64,000 bases of DNA from Bryopsis sp. KO-2023 (lineage: Eukaryota > Chlorophyta > Ulvophyceae > Bryopsidales > Bryopsidaceae). Under the pieces are notes generated by a model, which saw only the letters and a program-made list of their open reading frames with translations, had not been told where the DNA came from and did not search any database. Positions within the stretch are counted from its first letter, which is position 1, and the number at the start of each line of letters is the position of its first letter. Location of the stretch: assembly GCA_030272585.1 (NCBI GenBank), contig BSYQ01000010.1, positions 868,001-932,000 of the forward strand, in the 5' to 3' direction. The position numbers and the translations under genes were made by a program. Positions 1-10,598 of the stretch are shown here, piece by piece.

Positions 1-116
1 CAACATAGACTTTTTTATTTATAAATACTCCATGCATGCCATGATTCGATTTCCCAACTTTTCTGTTTGTGTTGAGAATGGTTTTTTTTTGCTTTTTTGG
101 GGGTTCTTTTTTCCAG

Positions 117-1187
117 AAAGAATTCGCTACGGAACGTAAGTATGCCAAGGACTCTGGATTCAGCACCCAGAAGGACCAAGAAGCGATCATCCCTGTGCAG
201 AAGGCCGTTTTCGAGTTGGCAAAATCCGGATCCCAATTGGAGTCTGGGGACCTCTCCCAATTGGCCAGCACCGTGGGAGGCTCCTGGCTGAAACCTTTCA
301 AAACTGCCAGCGGAAAAATCAGTTCTGGAAACGCCGATGCCGAGAAGTCCATCGGGGCGGTCTACTCTGGAATTGACGCATTGGCTGCTGCTGCTAACAA
401 AGTAAGAAGTGTTTATTTACTTATTTATTTATTTTTATTGGTTTCTTTAATTGTTTCAATAGGGGGAGGAGCGTTTCGTTTCTGATCTGCTTAGGGCTTT
501 TTTGAGATTTACTATCTCCAAGGTTTTTATCATTATTATTCAGGGAAGTGCTTTGACCCCCAAGCATATGTGTCCAGTTTTTTTTCACCTAATCGGGGCA
601 TTTTCACTCCGATTTTTATTTTTTTTGGACAAAGAAAACTGGGGGTGATAACTATTCCCATACCAAAAAATGGTGTGCAAAAAGATTCAAAAAGCTGTTT
701 TTCTTCCTTTTCACCTTTTTTTTAGACAGAAAAGCGTTTGGATTTCAGCTTTCCGACAAGGAATGGAAAGAAACCTCTTGGCCAAAGGGAGAAAAAAAAA
801 GAATTACCACACTTTCAATAAATACTATGTGTGTGTGTTTTGGTCCTACTAGAAAACAATTGAAAATAAAAAATAAAGCAGAGTCAGAAAAATGTGCCTC
901 TCTTTCTGAAGGCCAACATCCTCCTGTGTTTAAATTTTAATCATTTTTCTCCAGTTTATTTTGTTATTTCTCAATATTTTTTCCTTCTTTACAAATATAA
1001 ATATAAAGAAGAGTTTATTTTTTCCAAAGAGTTTCAATTCATACTAAACTTGGTTTTGGTAAAACTTTTTTTTTCCTGTTTTCAGGGTGATGTCTCTGGA
1101 TCCAAAAAAGCTTATGTTGCAACGGTGGCTGCTTTCCAGAGCTGGGCATCAGCCACTGGAGTCGCCAGCAGTTTGAAAGGACTCTAA
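117..1187 (+). CDS. Small helical protein, plastid-lumen-like (3' part of gene)
   Basis: Two exons are visible, 117-401 and 1086-1187. The first follows a T-rich acceptor (ttttttccag) and ends before gtaaga. The second follows ttttcag and ends in TAA, and both are phase 0. The 129 residues are Ala/Ser/Lys-rich and look all-helical, ending in ASSLKGL. Upstream exons lie left of the window or in its first bases, so the N-terminus and any transit peptide are missing. The composition and the helical-bundle look recall small thylakoid-lumen proteins of the PsbQ or MPH type. That is resemblance only: no diagnostic motif is present. Any other small helical protein remains possible. The exon structure itself is well supported. 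Confidence 0.5.
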
Positions 1188-3035
1188 ATATAGATCAAAT
1201 TCCTTCCACCAAAAAATGGAAAAAAAGGAGCCTCTGGCCCAAGTTTTGTTTCTTTTTTTGGAGTCTAATTTTGGACAAATCTGAGTTTCGTGGGGATTCT
1301 TACTGTGGGGCCGTTTGGGGATTCTTTTGCTAAGGGAGCGTCGGAAATTTCAAAAAAAAAAAAGAAAGGGAAGGGGGAGGGGGAATGGAAACAACCGGAG
1401 TCGGTTTTTTTTGTCTCTTTCGGTTCTGGCCAGGAAATTTTAATTTTCTGGAGGATCCAGTTGTCTCCCTGTTTTAAAAAGAAAGAAAAGTCACTGAGAG
1501 GGCTTTTTTTTCCCATGTTGGGGAAACAAGAGTCCCCGACTGATGGAATAATGCTATTTGTAAATAGCATTTCATCTGGGAAGTGCTGAATCTGTTTCGA
1601 GGATGTTTGCTGAGCCGGTGCCTCAACATCTCCTGGCTGTTTTATTTCCACCACCAAACTTAAACTTGAAATCTTGAAATCCAAGATCCCAAAGGCAGAC
1701 ATCCAGACACCAGGTCTCCATCAAATCTCAAACGAAATGAAACCTTAATTTTTAAATTTTTGACTTGAGAAACTGGCTGCTTGGAAGGTAGCCATTCTTC
1801 CGCCCCCACTGTAGCATCTCCTCCAACGACTACCTCTCCGGAAACTCCTCCATTGACCTCTCCATAAGCCCCACCTACCAACACTCCAGCAACCCCACCA
1901 GACCCCTCTCCAGAAGCGTCTCCTGTTGCCCAAATCTTGCTGCCAGACATGCGGTCAGAAAGCACGCATAGAATCCGAATATACTGATCCAATTGAGAGA
2001 TTTTTGATTCTGGTACCAGACTCAACGATTGAGATAAGCTTTTTTTTGCACTTTATGACTGTGTTCTGGGTGATGACTTTCCTCTGTTGTAAGTAAGGGT
2101 TGGAAATTGTAGGTTAGTATCCCTACTCCTCGCACACGCTTCTGTAATTGGGTCGTTAGGACGGACATGGGCGAAAGTCAGACCAGAAGGGAAATGGTAC
2201 ATTTTGGTACAGGTACACTTGTACCAATGTCGACGTCTTACATCCCTTGCTCTTTGCGCTTTGGGTTGCGCGTCGCGCATGCACGACTTCTCCAACGGTC
2301 AATCGCTCGGAAAGTCAACGTATAAGACAGGGACCGTCCAGATGGAAAACGATTGTTCGATTGCGCTTGCGTGCCTCTTTGACTTCGTTGCGCGCGCTTT
2401 CAGTGGGTCGTTTGCTGGGTCCTGCATGGAGCCATTGTCAAAATAGTATTTTCAGAGCGAGCGTTCCCACTGCTGTCGTTGGTCGGTCCTCTACGAGGTG
2501 GCGAGTAGCTGGGCCAGCACTGTGCGACTTGTGTTAAATTGGCGAACTTTCACACTGTCAACCGAAAGACGGTCGTCCCTTTGCTCCCAGGTGGGGCCTA
2601 ACCGTAGCATCTGAACCTCTACGATTCTCTAGTCTGGCATGGCAAACCCCGACGACGATTTCGGTCAGATCGTTCGCGAATTCAATCAGCTTCTCTTGGG
2701 TTTTTCTCGTTCGAAATCTTGTTCGTCTGGCGATTTTTGTGGGGTGTACACGAACTATGAAAGATGTTGAGCTGGTTGTCCAGTGCTTGGCGATTTTTGT
2801 TCGTTTAACTTGGCAGTGTTATTGGCAATTCCCGCCACCCTCGAAAGTGTGTCGGAAAGCCACATATTCGGTTAAACCCTACCGGTAACGAGTTGCACGG
2901 AGAACCGGATATTCTCTTCGTGAATCGCGCTATTGGTGCATGTTATGGTCGATTGACTGGTGGTTTGTGCTGGGTGGCAGGTCTTCTGTTGGTTACTTGA
3001 CCTCTCCACTATTTTTTTAGTTGACCGACAGTCGC
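1188..3035. other. Intergenic, weak coding hints only
   Basis: The first 60 bases are 3' UTR-like. A minus-strand open frame at 1660-2025 carries a Gly/Val/Glu-rich repeat-like segment (pattern GGVxGEV) but has no good splice context. A 43-codon ATG frame begins at 2639 (MANPDDDFGQIV...). It could be a first exon of the F-box gene, because a T-rich acceptor (atttttttag) ends at 3020. Neither is firm. Nothing else is recognisable. Confidence 0.35.
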
Positions 3036-4070
3036 ATGGGTGGAATGAAGGCCCCTTCCGTATCTTTTGGCGATCTGCCAGGGGATATGATTGTGGAAAT
3101 TCTGGACGCTTTAACAGCAAGAGAAATTGCCAAGTGCTCATGTTTATCGAAAGACTGGAAAACCGCATCTGGGGTGGCCTTATTACGGGCAAAAATTCGT
3201 GTGGAAAGAGCCTGGCGTGTGGGGGAAGTCGACCCACTGGATGTGAATTTCGAGGGGGGCTTTTATATCAACTGTGCTGCAAAACACGACAGCGTGGTTG
3301 TCGTTGGGGGCCTGAATGGCATTGAGCTCTGGAATCTAGACACCAAGTGTCGCTCACTGTTTCACCACCCTGACTCGGTCCATTCGCTGTGTTTTAATGG
3401 AGACCTCCTGCTCAGCGGTCATCTATCCGGCCATATCTGCGGTTGGGGATTGACAAGAACAAGCAGCAGGCTATTTCGTTTCGAAGCACACACAACGTGC
3501 GTTCTGACTCTGTTGGACCTTGGGGAGGTGTTGGCCAGCGGCGCCAAGAAGGGGGATATCAAGATTTGGAGAAAACGCGACTGGGTTTGCGAGTCGATTC
3601 TGGCTGAACACACAGGCCACGTGAGTTGTCTTGCGTCGGCGGACGATGGAAGGCTGCTGATCAGCGGCTCGGAGGATTCGACACTGCGTGTGTGGAGACT
3701 TTCAACGAAACGATGCTTGCGAGAGCTGCAGGGGCACTCGGCTGCGGTGTCTTGCGTTGTTGTCCATGATAATACAATCGCCAGTGGTTCGCGAGATTGC
3801 ACGATTCGCTTGTGGAACCTCCACAACGGGGTTTGCGTGAGGGTTCTTGACGGACTCGGCGGCGCAGTTGGGTCGATTGTGTTGAGTGGGGGTAAGATAA
3901 TAGGGGGGGTGGAAGCCGGGGCAGTCCATGTGTGGGACGTGGAAAAGGGGTGCTCCCTGAGGCGATTTCGGGTATATTGCTTGCAGAGTGGAGTTTGGGT
4001 TGACAACGATGCGAAGCTTACTGTGGCGTCTCGACACGGCCATGCGTTTGAGTGGGACTTCCGAAAATAA
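3036..4070 (+). CDS. F-box/WD40-repeat protein
   Basis: This 344-codon open frame starts at the first ATG (MGGMKAPSV) just after a T-rich acceptor at 3020, so an upstream exon is possible. An F-box occupies about residues 9-45 (FGDLPGDMIVEIL, then CLSKDWK). At least six WD40 blades follow, with repeated W-D or W-x endings (IELWNLD, IKIWRK, LRVWRL, IRLWNL, VHVWDV) and GH dipeptides (LQGHSAAVSC). Proteins of this architecture are normally substrate-recognition subunits of SCF ubiquitin ligases: the F-box binds SKP1 and the propeller binds the substrate. The substrate here cannot be inferred. The last 10 codons and the 3' flank are duplicated elsewhere in the window (24,139 onward). Confidence 0.85.
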   Translation: MGGMKAPSVSFGDLPGDMIVEILDALTAREIAKCSCLSKDWKTASGVALLRAKIRVERAWRVGEVDPLDVNFEGGFYINCAAKHDSVVVVGGLNGIELWNLDTKCRSLFHHPDSVHSLCFNGDLLLSGHLSGHICGWGLTRTSSRLFRFEAHTTCVLTLLDLGEVLASGAKKGDIKIWRKRDWVCESILAEHTGHVSCLASADDGRLLISGSEDSTLRVWRLSTKRCLRELQGHSAAVSCVVVHDNTIASGSRDCTIRLWNLHNGVCVRVLDGLGGAVGSIVLSGGKIIGGVEAGAVHVWDVEKGCSLRRFRVYCLQSGVWVDNDAKLTVASRHGHAFEWDFRK

Positions 4071-4604
4071 ATGAGGATTTTTTTTACTGTTTCTCAATAG
4101 TGTACACGTCTCAACATTGTAGAAAAATGTTTTTTTTGTTCTTGAGGGTCCGTGTGCGAATTCAGTGGGGTTGGGGACTTGTGCAGAAAATAAAGTCAAG
4201 CTTTTTGCTAAAACAGCTATCTGTTCAGAAAATAAACTCAAGCTTCTTGCGAAAACAGAGATCTGTTCAAGGGAACCCTGGTCGCCTCGAGGATTTTTTT
4301 TGTCTCAAAAAAGTTGGGCCCTTCCAGCTGCTTGATAGGAGAAACCATTTTTCTAGTTGATGTGAAAACCTTCACGAATGAGACGAATAACAGAGGAATG
4401 CCACATATCGCCCAGTCATTTTTCTTGCACACATACTCACAGACACAGATTTTCTTACACACAAGAGCCACCAAAAAATATTGCGTCCAATGGATTGCAT
4501 TCAAAATTGTAAAAGCGAATCTAGTTTCAGACATTTCGCTAAGTTTTAATCTGGCAGGTACATAGCGCGGAAAACATCCACCTGCATTAATATACCTTTC
4601 TAAC
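4039..4604 (+). repeat. Duplicated 3' segment, copy 1 (empty site of the TIR element)
   Basis: The sequence from gccatgcgtttgagtggg through cctttctaac recurs at 24139-24218 plus 44238-44692, where it is interrupted by the 20-kb TIR element. Copy 1 is uninterrupted at 4115-4121 (caacattgtag) and therefore records the pre-insertion target. It also carries an internal tandem duplication of about 41 bp (two 'cagaaaataaa.tcaagct' blocks near 4185-4260) that copy 2 lacks. The left end covers the terminal codons of the F-box/WD40 gene, so this locus looks like the source of the duplication. Confidence 0.85.
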
Positions 4605-4915
4605 ACACAGACAAACTTCCATCCTAAATATTGCAAGGTTCACTTGCGTTTTTTCACTTAAACTTTGCTCCAAAATACATGCGAGCACATGTGTCTTTTT
4701 CTGCCTCAAAAATGTTTTCAACTTCAAATTCATCACGTGACGATTAGATAATTGTACATATTCCCCCTCCCCCCAACAATAGCTATCAATTAATCAATCA
4801 ATAAATATACAGTTTCAATCAACAGTTTCCGTTCAAACTAGAAGAAAACCTTGGACGAAGCATTATGCTCTTGTTGAATTTGATACCAGAACTACCACCC
4901 AGCAGGAGCAGTACT

Positions 4916-6165
4916 TTACACCAGCAGGTCGGCACAGCAGTCGATTGCATATGGGCGTATTTGTGGAGGGCCTGTATTCTCAGCTGCACTTGTTAGCTGC
5001 AGATGGAGATCTTCGATTGTATAGTGGGAAGTATAGCACGTTCCATAAATCCTCCATACCTCCTCGTAAAAAACAAAAGCTTGCACTTCGATATGACTTG
5101 GTTTCTCCCTCAGGATACATTCCTTGTACTCATCAGCATTTTCAATTTCGGCATAGTTTACCCCAGGGCTTGTTTCGCACCAGAGGAGTTTCCCTTTCCG
5201 ACAATAACCCTTGACCTGACGGTAAAAACAAGAAAACGAATTTTTAGATGGGGCCACAATACGCGTGTTTGCACATCACCAAAGGGGTATATCCTACCTC
5301 AAAGCAGCCACCCTCGTCTGTGGCCTTCCCTGTGATTTCCCCTTCGGGATGGAAGACGAAATCATAGCTCACGTCCACATCCCCATACTTGCTGGTCTGC
5401 ACTCCCTCATAACTGCGCAGAAAGAAAACAACACACAAACACTTTCTGTGTTTACTTGCGAACTCTGAAAACCACCCAACTCTCAGTTCTCAGGCTGATC
5501 GACAAGTCTGGTGGTTGTGCATTTTCCCGACATGGATTAACATACCGGCCTGAGCTGGGTAGTATCTCCCGTACGGTTGGATCTGATTGTCTGGACATCC
5601 TTTTGTGAGCTCGATTTGCCACGTCCTGCAATCCCGCTTCTCTTGTTGTAAGACGGTTTCCTGAGTTGGTTTCAGCAGCAATTCTTGTTCGGGTTGTAAA
5701 ACACGTCTTAAACTTACGTCTGATGAAACCGACTATGTCGCGCCTGCCCCCAACATCATGCCACCATTCATTCAACACTTGTACCCCACACTCCTAAAAA
5801 AAAACTCGATGTTTCAGTCCTTGGTTCATTTCGATACCTTTAGGCAGAGTTCAAAATGATTTTTCAGAGTATTGAATCCTGTCGTGGAGAACTCATCATT
5901 GGACAAAAAACACGGCCAACTTTTTAGTTTCTGCTTACCACCAGCAGAAAAATGCTGCAGATGCAACACAAATTGCCACTAAGACTCCCTTCTGGACGAC
6001 CCTTTTCCCTGGCGCGGGGCATTTGGAAAAATCATCTATACAATTCCATCTTTTTCCACATGAACAACGACGTTTCGTTTCAAAGAAACCATAACGTGCA
6101 CCCGCTTCTGAGAACAGTAGAATCGAGCATACTGCACACAAAACCCAACGGAGCATTATCCTCAT
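4916..6165 (-). CDS. Multi-exon secreted or membrane protein, unknown
   Basis: Exon 1 is 5939-6165. It starts ATG at 6165 with a signal-like peptide (MRIMLRWVLCAVCSILLFSEAGA), then a Cys-rich stretch (CSCGKRWNC) and a second hydrophobic segment before gtaagc. Further exon-like blocks follow: 5718-5793 (ECGVQVLNEWWHD), about 5552-5628 (TWQIELTKGCPDNQ), about 5305-5420 (YEGVQTSKYGDVDVSYDFVF) and a last block from about 5220 to 4916, ending AIDCCADLLV. The pattern FxFHPEGEITGKATDEGGCFEVKGY is a beta-strand motif seen in many poorly characterised eukaryotic proteins. Frame does not close cleanly between exon 1 and exon 2, so at least one small exon or junction is misread. Function is unknown; a secretory-pathway location is likely. 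Confidence 0.5.
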
Positions 6166-6423
6166 CTGCCCACAGTCAAAGACGTTTTTCAGTACAAAAT
6201 TTTGAAGGTTTTAAAACCTTCACATGAGCTATCATCTGTGTAGCTTACTCAGATCCACATTGCTCAAGACAAAATGTCCGTAAGGACGTGCTTGTTTTAT
6301 ATATTTTCCGCAGAGAGTGTTGTGCCCGCTCAAAGAAATACGTTCGCAAACAGGGATTTTTTATTAACGGCATGGAGGATTCCGAGATTTCGCTAGCTTT
6401 TTTAGAATAAGCGAGCGTTGATC

Positions 6424-6443
6424 GTCCGTTAGATCTAACGGAC
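6424..6443. repeat. 20-bp perfect palindrome
   Basis: gtccgttagatctaacggac is its own reverse complement over all 20 bases, with a BglII-type centre. It lies between genes, about 260 bases upstream of the minus-strand secreted-protein gene start. It could be a dimeric regulator site or chance. Confidence 0.8.
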
Positions 6444-7138
6444 AAACTCCACCACATCAGTGTTTTTCAATCAGTGTCTTGCTCACCCGCACGTCAACAC
6501 TCTGCTGAACGACTTCCAAATCTGCACTTCGCTTGAAAACTCAATTGAGGTTCAGTGGCTCAGAGTCCAGAATAAATACTCTTGTGAATTGTACGCTGTA
6601 TGAAGACAGGACTCCAGTTGCTGGGTCGGTACGTTCCAATGGACGTTCTCATGTACTGGCCAGGGAACGAGGAGGTCATTTCAAGAGGCGGCTTGAGTTG
6701 GATTGTGGCGGCTGAGCAGCTTTTTGAAGCCAACACTCCACCAACCCTAAAAATATAACAATCTAGCTTTACTCCTAAAAGATATGGCTTCATTCCGATT
6801 AGCAGGTTTACGTTCATAACGTTTTTTTATCTTTTTGTCCTTGTCCCAGCATCATGGAGGGTAATGAATCTCTTTTGCTGTGGGTTGTAATAATATAACA
6901 GAACAGAACAATGTTTTTCTATCAATGGTGATATTTTCTTCAATAGAATTTGTCATGTTCCACAGCACTTGATCGTGGGATGTAGCTTCTTTTTGTGTGT
7001 GGATGTTTGTATCTAGGCACAGTGGAACTCATGGTTCTGTTACAATCCTGAGCAACTTCTAGCAGCTGTGCACTATGTCCTAGCAGGCAGCTGGTAGGAG
7101 AGCAGAAAACTAGAAAAAGAATGCATTTTTCATGCGCA

Positions 7139-7168
7139 ATATTTCACGCTGTTTCAAGCGTGAAATAT
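7139..7168. repeat. 12-bp stem hairpin
   Basis: atatttcacgct and agcgtgaaatat are perfect inverted arms around the 6-base loop gtttca. The hairpin sits about 90 bases upstream of the start codon at 7255 and may lie in the promoter or 5' UTR of that gene. Confidence 0.8.
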
Positions 7169-7254
7169 AGTAGTAGTGGGGAGGATGGGGACGCCTGGCG
7201 TGACGGCGTGACGGTGTGTAAGGCATGTGTTTTGCTGTGAATCCAGGTCAACAC

Positions 7255-9504
7255 ATGGAAATTTGTGCCAGAAACATTCGACGCTTCCATATCTCTGCAA
7301 CATACTTAATGCCTGTTGCGCGTTTTTTGCGTACCCGTTCAAATTTCTCAACACCACCAGAGCGGAAGACTTGTCGAGTGACCACAGCCATGGCATTCAA
7401 CAAGGTAGGAGCTACGGCGACTGGCATGTTTTTATTGCCCGCAATGAATGGGTGCTGGTATCGACTGCTTCTGAACCTTGGATGCGGCAAGAGTTGTCGC
7501 TAACCGTAGCGACTGGTGTGTGTGTTTCGCAGGTTTACGACAACGTCTGTTTCACACATGCCGAAGAGGTATGGGAAAGAGCCGTTTTTCTGGATTGAAA
7601 AGTGTATATGCGATGCTTGTGCCGTTGGTTGTGTTCATCGAGGTCACTGTGACGACAATCTGACGTTTAAGTCAAATATACTTGCATACACAGAGGCGGG
7701 TCGCGGGGAGGTTCAAATGGGGCTTTAAGTATCGAACGCGCATCCCCTTCTCTGGAATCCTGGATCCGCCGCTGCACACACTGCTTTTTTTTCGAATAGC
7801 GTCGCCCATTGAAAACGTTTCTGTCTGCTGTTTAGATCGAGGACCGAACCTCCTTCCTGGAGGCCAAGTGTGCGAGTCTGGAGGTGGGTCCAGATTTGAA
7901 CAATGGAAATTAACATTCTCAAACTCAAGATGTTCATTGCTTTTAGAAATTGATGCTACAGGTAGCCGTCTTTTGTTGTTGCCAAAGATATATATCTTTG
8001 ATGATACAGAAGTGCATGCTTGTGTGTTTGCGTGTGTGTGTTTGAAAGTGGAAATTTGGAAAATCAATACTTGGTAAACATTCTTCCTTTTCTAAAACCA
8101 AGAATAGGGAAATCAGCGAAAGCAGGCCTGCCACGGCGACTGGAAATGATTAGAAAATGGGTAGAGACAAAAAATATTAAAGTACTGATATGGCATTCGT
8201 GTGAAAGAGATGGACTGCCATTTTTCCTTGCAAAGACAAGATTCTCATCCTCAGGATATTACCTATGACTGTCTGTGGGGAACAGCTTCTCTACTTGTGC
8301 TCAGGATTCGACACAATATGGCTATTTCAAAGCAATTGTAAGCTGATGAGCTATGATATTAAGTGTGATTGCATCCTCTGTCGCTGGAGCTGAAACGATT
8401 ATTGATTTTCAGGAGGAAAACGCCAAACTCCTCCAGCAGCTAGCTCTGTTGAGGGGCGAGCACGAGGCCACCGAGAGGGTGAGTATGAAAACAAAATGTG
8501 ACCTTGCATGCATTGAGCAATGTTTTCTTTCCATGGCCGAATGAACAAGCATGAGGATGACCTTTCAAAGCGATACACAAGTTGTTCACATACGCACTGC
8601 CTATATTGTGCATGGCGTGTACAATATATTGCGGCTGGCTGCTTGTTTTTCCAAAGGGTGTCGGCCCAGTGTCCACATACTACGATTGTGAAATCAAATG
8701 AAGCGGCGGCAAAAAAAACTAACATGAATTATGTAGGTACAGATTGGATGCACTTAAATTTTCTGTGTGCTTTTCTTTCTTGTTTCTGCAGGATATTTGG
8801 AGTATGGACTTCGAAATATTTCAATCGCAACAAGAGGCCGAACTCCTGAGAGAAAAAAAGGAGGAGGTGGTGCTCCTCACCATCGTTGTGGACGACGCCG
8901 GGGATGACATTCCACCAACCCCCACTGCCGCCGCAGCGCATCCCAACCAAAACGAAATGGAGTTAAGGGCAGAACAGGCCGAAACGAGCCCTACAGAGAT
9001 CCGTGTACCAGGGAATGGCGACGAAATTCTGAAGAAGTTTAGAGAACGGGTGAGTTTCTTTTCCTCTCCAAAGTGAGCGTTACCCTAAGACGTCGTGATT
9101 GACGACTTTGAACTTTGAGCTTTGTATTTCTGCAGATGGGGGTGATCAAGGCTCGCGCCAGGTTCGCCATGGAGGATCCCACCCCAAAATTCAAGACAGG
9201 GCTCTTGGACAGGGGTCGGGCGTTCCGCTGTGACCCATTTGTTGGCGGCTCTTTCTTCAAGAAAATACGAATGACGGGCACTGGGGAAAAAGTTTGGCCC
9301 AAGAGAGCTGATAAAACTGTAGGAAGTAAAATCTGGGATTGGAAACAAGAAACACAGTGCCAGAATCAGCATCAGGTGTCGGGTGGTAAAAAAAATCGCA
9401 CTGCTCAATTGAAAAGCAAGAAAACTGAATCTGATACTAGGGGAAGAATGAAAGTGATGGACCATGGGAAAAAAAAACAAAAAAAACAAACTCCTTGGAG
9501 ATGA
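7255..9504 (+). CDS. Coiled-coil protein with organelle-type presequence
   Basis: Six exons join in phase 0: 7255-7404, 7533-7568, 7836-7883, 8413-8478, 8792-9049 and 9136-9504, each flanked by AG and GT. The 50-residue first exon (MEICARNIRRFHISATYLM...) is Arg-rich with almost no acidic residues, like a mitochondrial or plastid targeting peptide. The middle exons form heptad-rich helix (IEDRTSFLEAKCASLE, EENAKLLQQLALLRGEHEA, EAELLREKKEEVVLL). The final exon has a conserved-looking block (GLLDRGRAFRCDPFVGG) and a very basic tail (KKKQKKQTPWR). I do not recognise the family. The small second exon is the least certain. The uniform phase supports a real gene. Confidence 0.6.
7691..7774. mobile_element. 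Possible short hAT-like MITE in an intron
   Basis: The left end reads cagaggcgggtc and the right end, reverse-complemented, reads cagcggcggatcc. These are inverted ends of the CAG-GGCGG type found in hAT-derived MITEs. The 84-bp unit lies in the intron between 7568 and 7836. No 8-bp target duplication is visible, so it is only a candidate. Confidence 0.3.
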
Positions 9505-9536
9505 AACTAGGAAAAACGTTTTAAGAAAACTCAAAA

Positions 9537-9985
9537 AGGGGGGGGGGTTATGGGGAAAAAAAGGGGGTTATGGGGAAAACAGGGGGGGTGGGGAAAAACT
9601 GGGGGTTATGGGTAAAAAAAAGGGTTATGGGGAAAAACTGGGGGTTATAGGGAAAACAGGGGGTTATCGGGAAAAACTGGGGGTTATGGGAAAAAAAAGG
9701 GGGTCATGGGGAAAAACTGGGGGTTCTGGGGAAAAACTGGGGGTTATGGGAAAAAAAAGGGGGTTATGGGGAAAAACTGGGGTGGATGGGGTAAACAGGG
9801 GGGGATGGGGAAAAACTGTGAGTTATGGGAAAAAAAAAGGGTTATGGGAAAAAAAAAGGGTTATGGGAAAAAAAAAGGGTTATGGGGAAAACAGGGGGGG
9901 ATGGGGAAAAACTGGGGGTTATGGGAAAAAAAAAGGGGTTATGGGGAAAAACTGGGGTGGATGGGGAAAAAAAGGGGGATGCGAA
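9537..9985 (+). repeat. G-rich minisatellite, about 20-bp unit
   Basis: About twenty imperfect units of the form tggggaaaaactgggggtta run from 9537 to about 9985. Each unit carries one to two G4-5 runs on the plus strand, so the array is expected to favour G-quadruplexes. It is open in all three plus frames, giving G/K/W/Y-rich nonsense peptides. It starts just past the stop of the coiled-coil gene and probably lies in its 3' flank. Confidence 0.9.
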
Positions 9986-10598
9986 GAAAGAAGCAAACCA
10001 TAGAAAAAAGGGAAAAAAAAAAATTTGTTGGGGGGCATACATACATTGTGTCATGTTGGGTCACTGGAGGGCTCCAAAAGCGAGGGGTGAGTGTGGGCAT
10101 CCTCAAATACCAATCATCATCTCATTACCATTTTCGAGTAAAACATGATCCTTTTCTTTTTGGTCTTCCGAGCGAAAAGCTGCGATCGAAACTGGTTCCG
10201 TCGATCGTCGTCAGCAGGGCGTTCCGATCCATTCCAGACATGAAGGGGGGAAAGAAACAGCATCAACAAGCACAGAAAGCTAAGGAGTCTGAGCTCAAGA
10301 AAAGCAGCGACGTGAAGTAGGCGTCCGTTGTCAAACTCACCCCTGCCATCGAGGAGCATGCACGAAAAGTCTTGTAATAACCAAGATTTTTTTGAGAACA
10401 AAAAAAATTCATGGATCTATTTATAGTGTTTGTACTGATCATGGAGGGACATTGATATCAAAAATCCAGCATTGGTTTTCGATTTAAAAAAAAAGGAGAT
10501 ATGGTGGGCATGGATTTTCAGCTGAGGAGGTGGAAAATTTCCTTTTTTTTATAAAGGGTGTCGTTTTGGAGGAGGAGTCGGTCAGTGTGGGTTCGAGG
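9986..10598. other. Intergenic with one lysine-rich exon-like frame
   Basis: The plus-strand frame ending at 10320 (DMKGGKKQHQQAQKAKESEL, then KKSSDVK and stop) looks like a lysine-rich terminal exon, but no convincing acceptor joins it to the coiled-coil gene. An upstream in-frame extension of the next gene begins near 10530. Confidence 0.35.

Larger units (their letters stand above)
6166..7254. other. Intergenic; one exon-like frame
   Basis: A plus-strand stretch at about 6604-6750, following agacag, reads LLGRYVPMDVLMYWPGNEEV and ends in a stop near 6757. It could be a terminal exon but has no partner exons that I can identify. Two perfect palindromes lie here (listed separately). Otherwise it is AT-rich and uninformative. 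Confidence 0.3.

Noticed and set aside
7691..7774. hAT MITE with full support
   Set aside because: Inverted ends are present but the flanking octamers do not match; kept only as a low-confidence candidate.
9464..10148. Long G/K/W/Y-rich proteins in overlapping frames
   Set aside because: They are translations of the G-rich minisatellite, open in every plus frame because the unit lacks stop codons.
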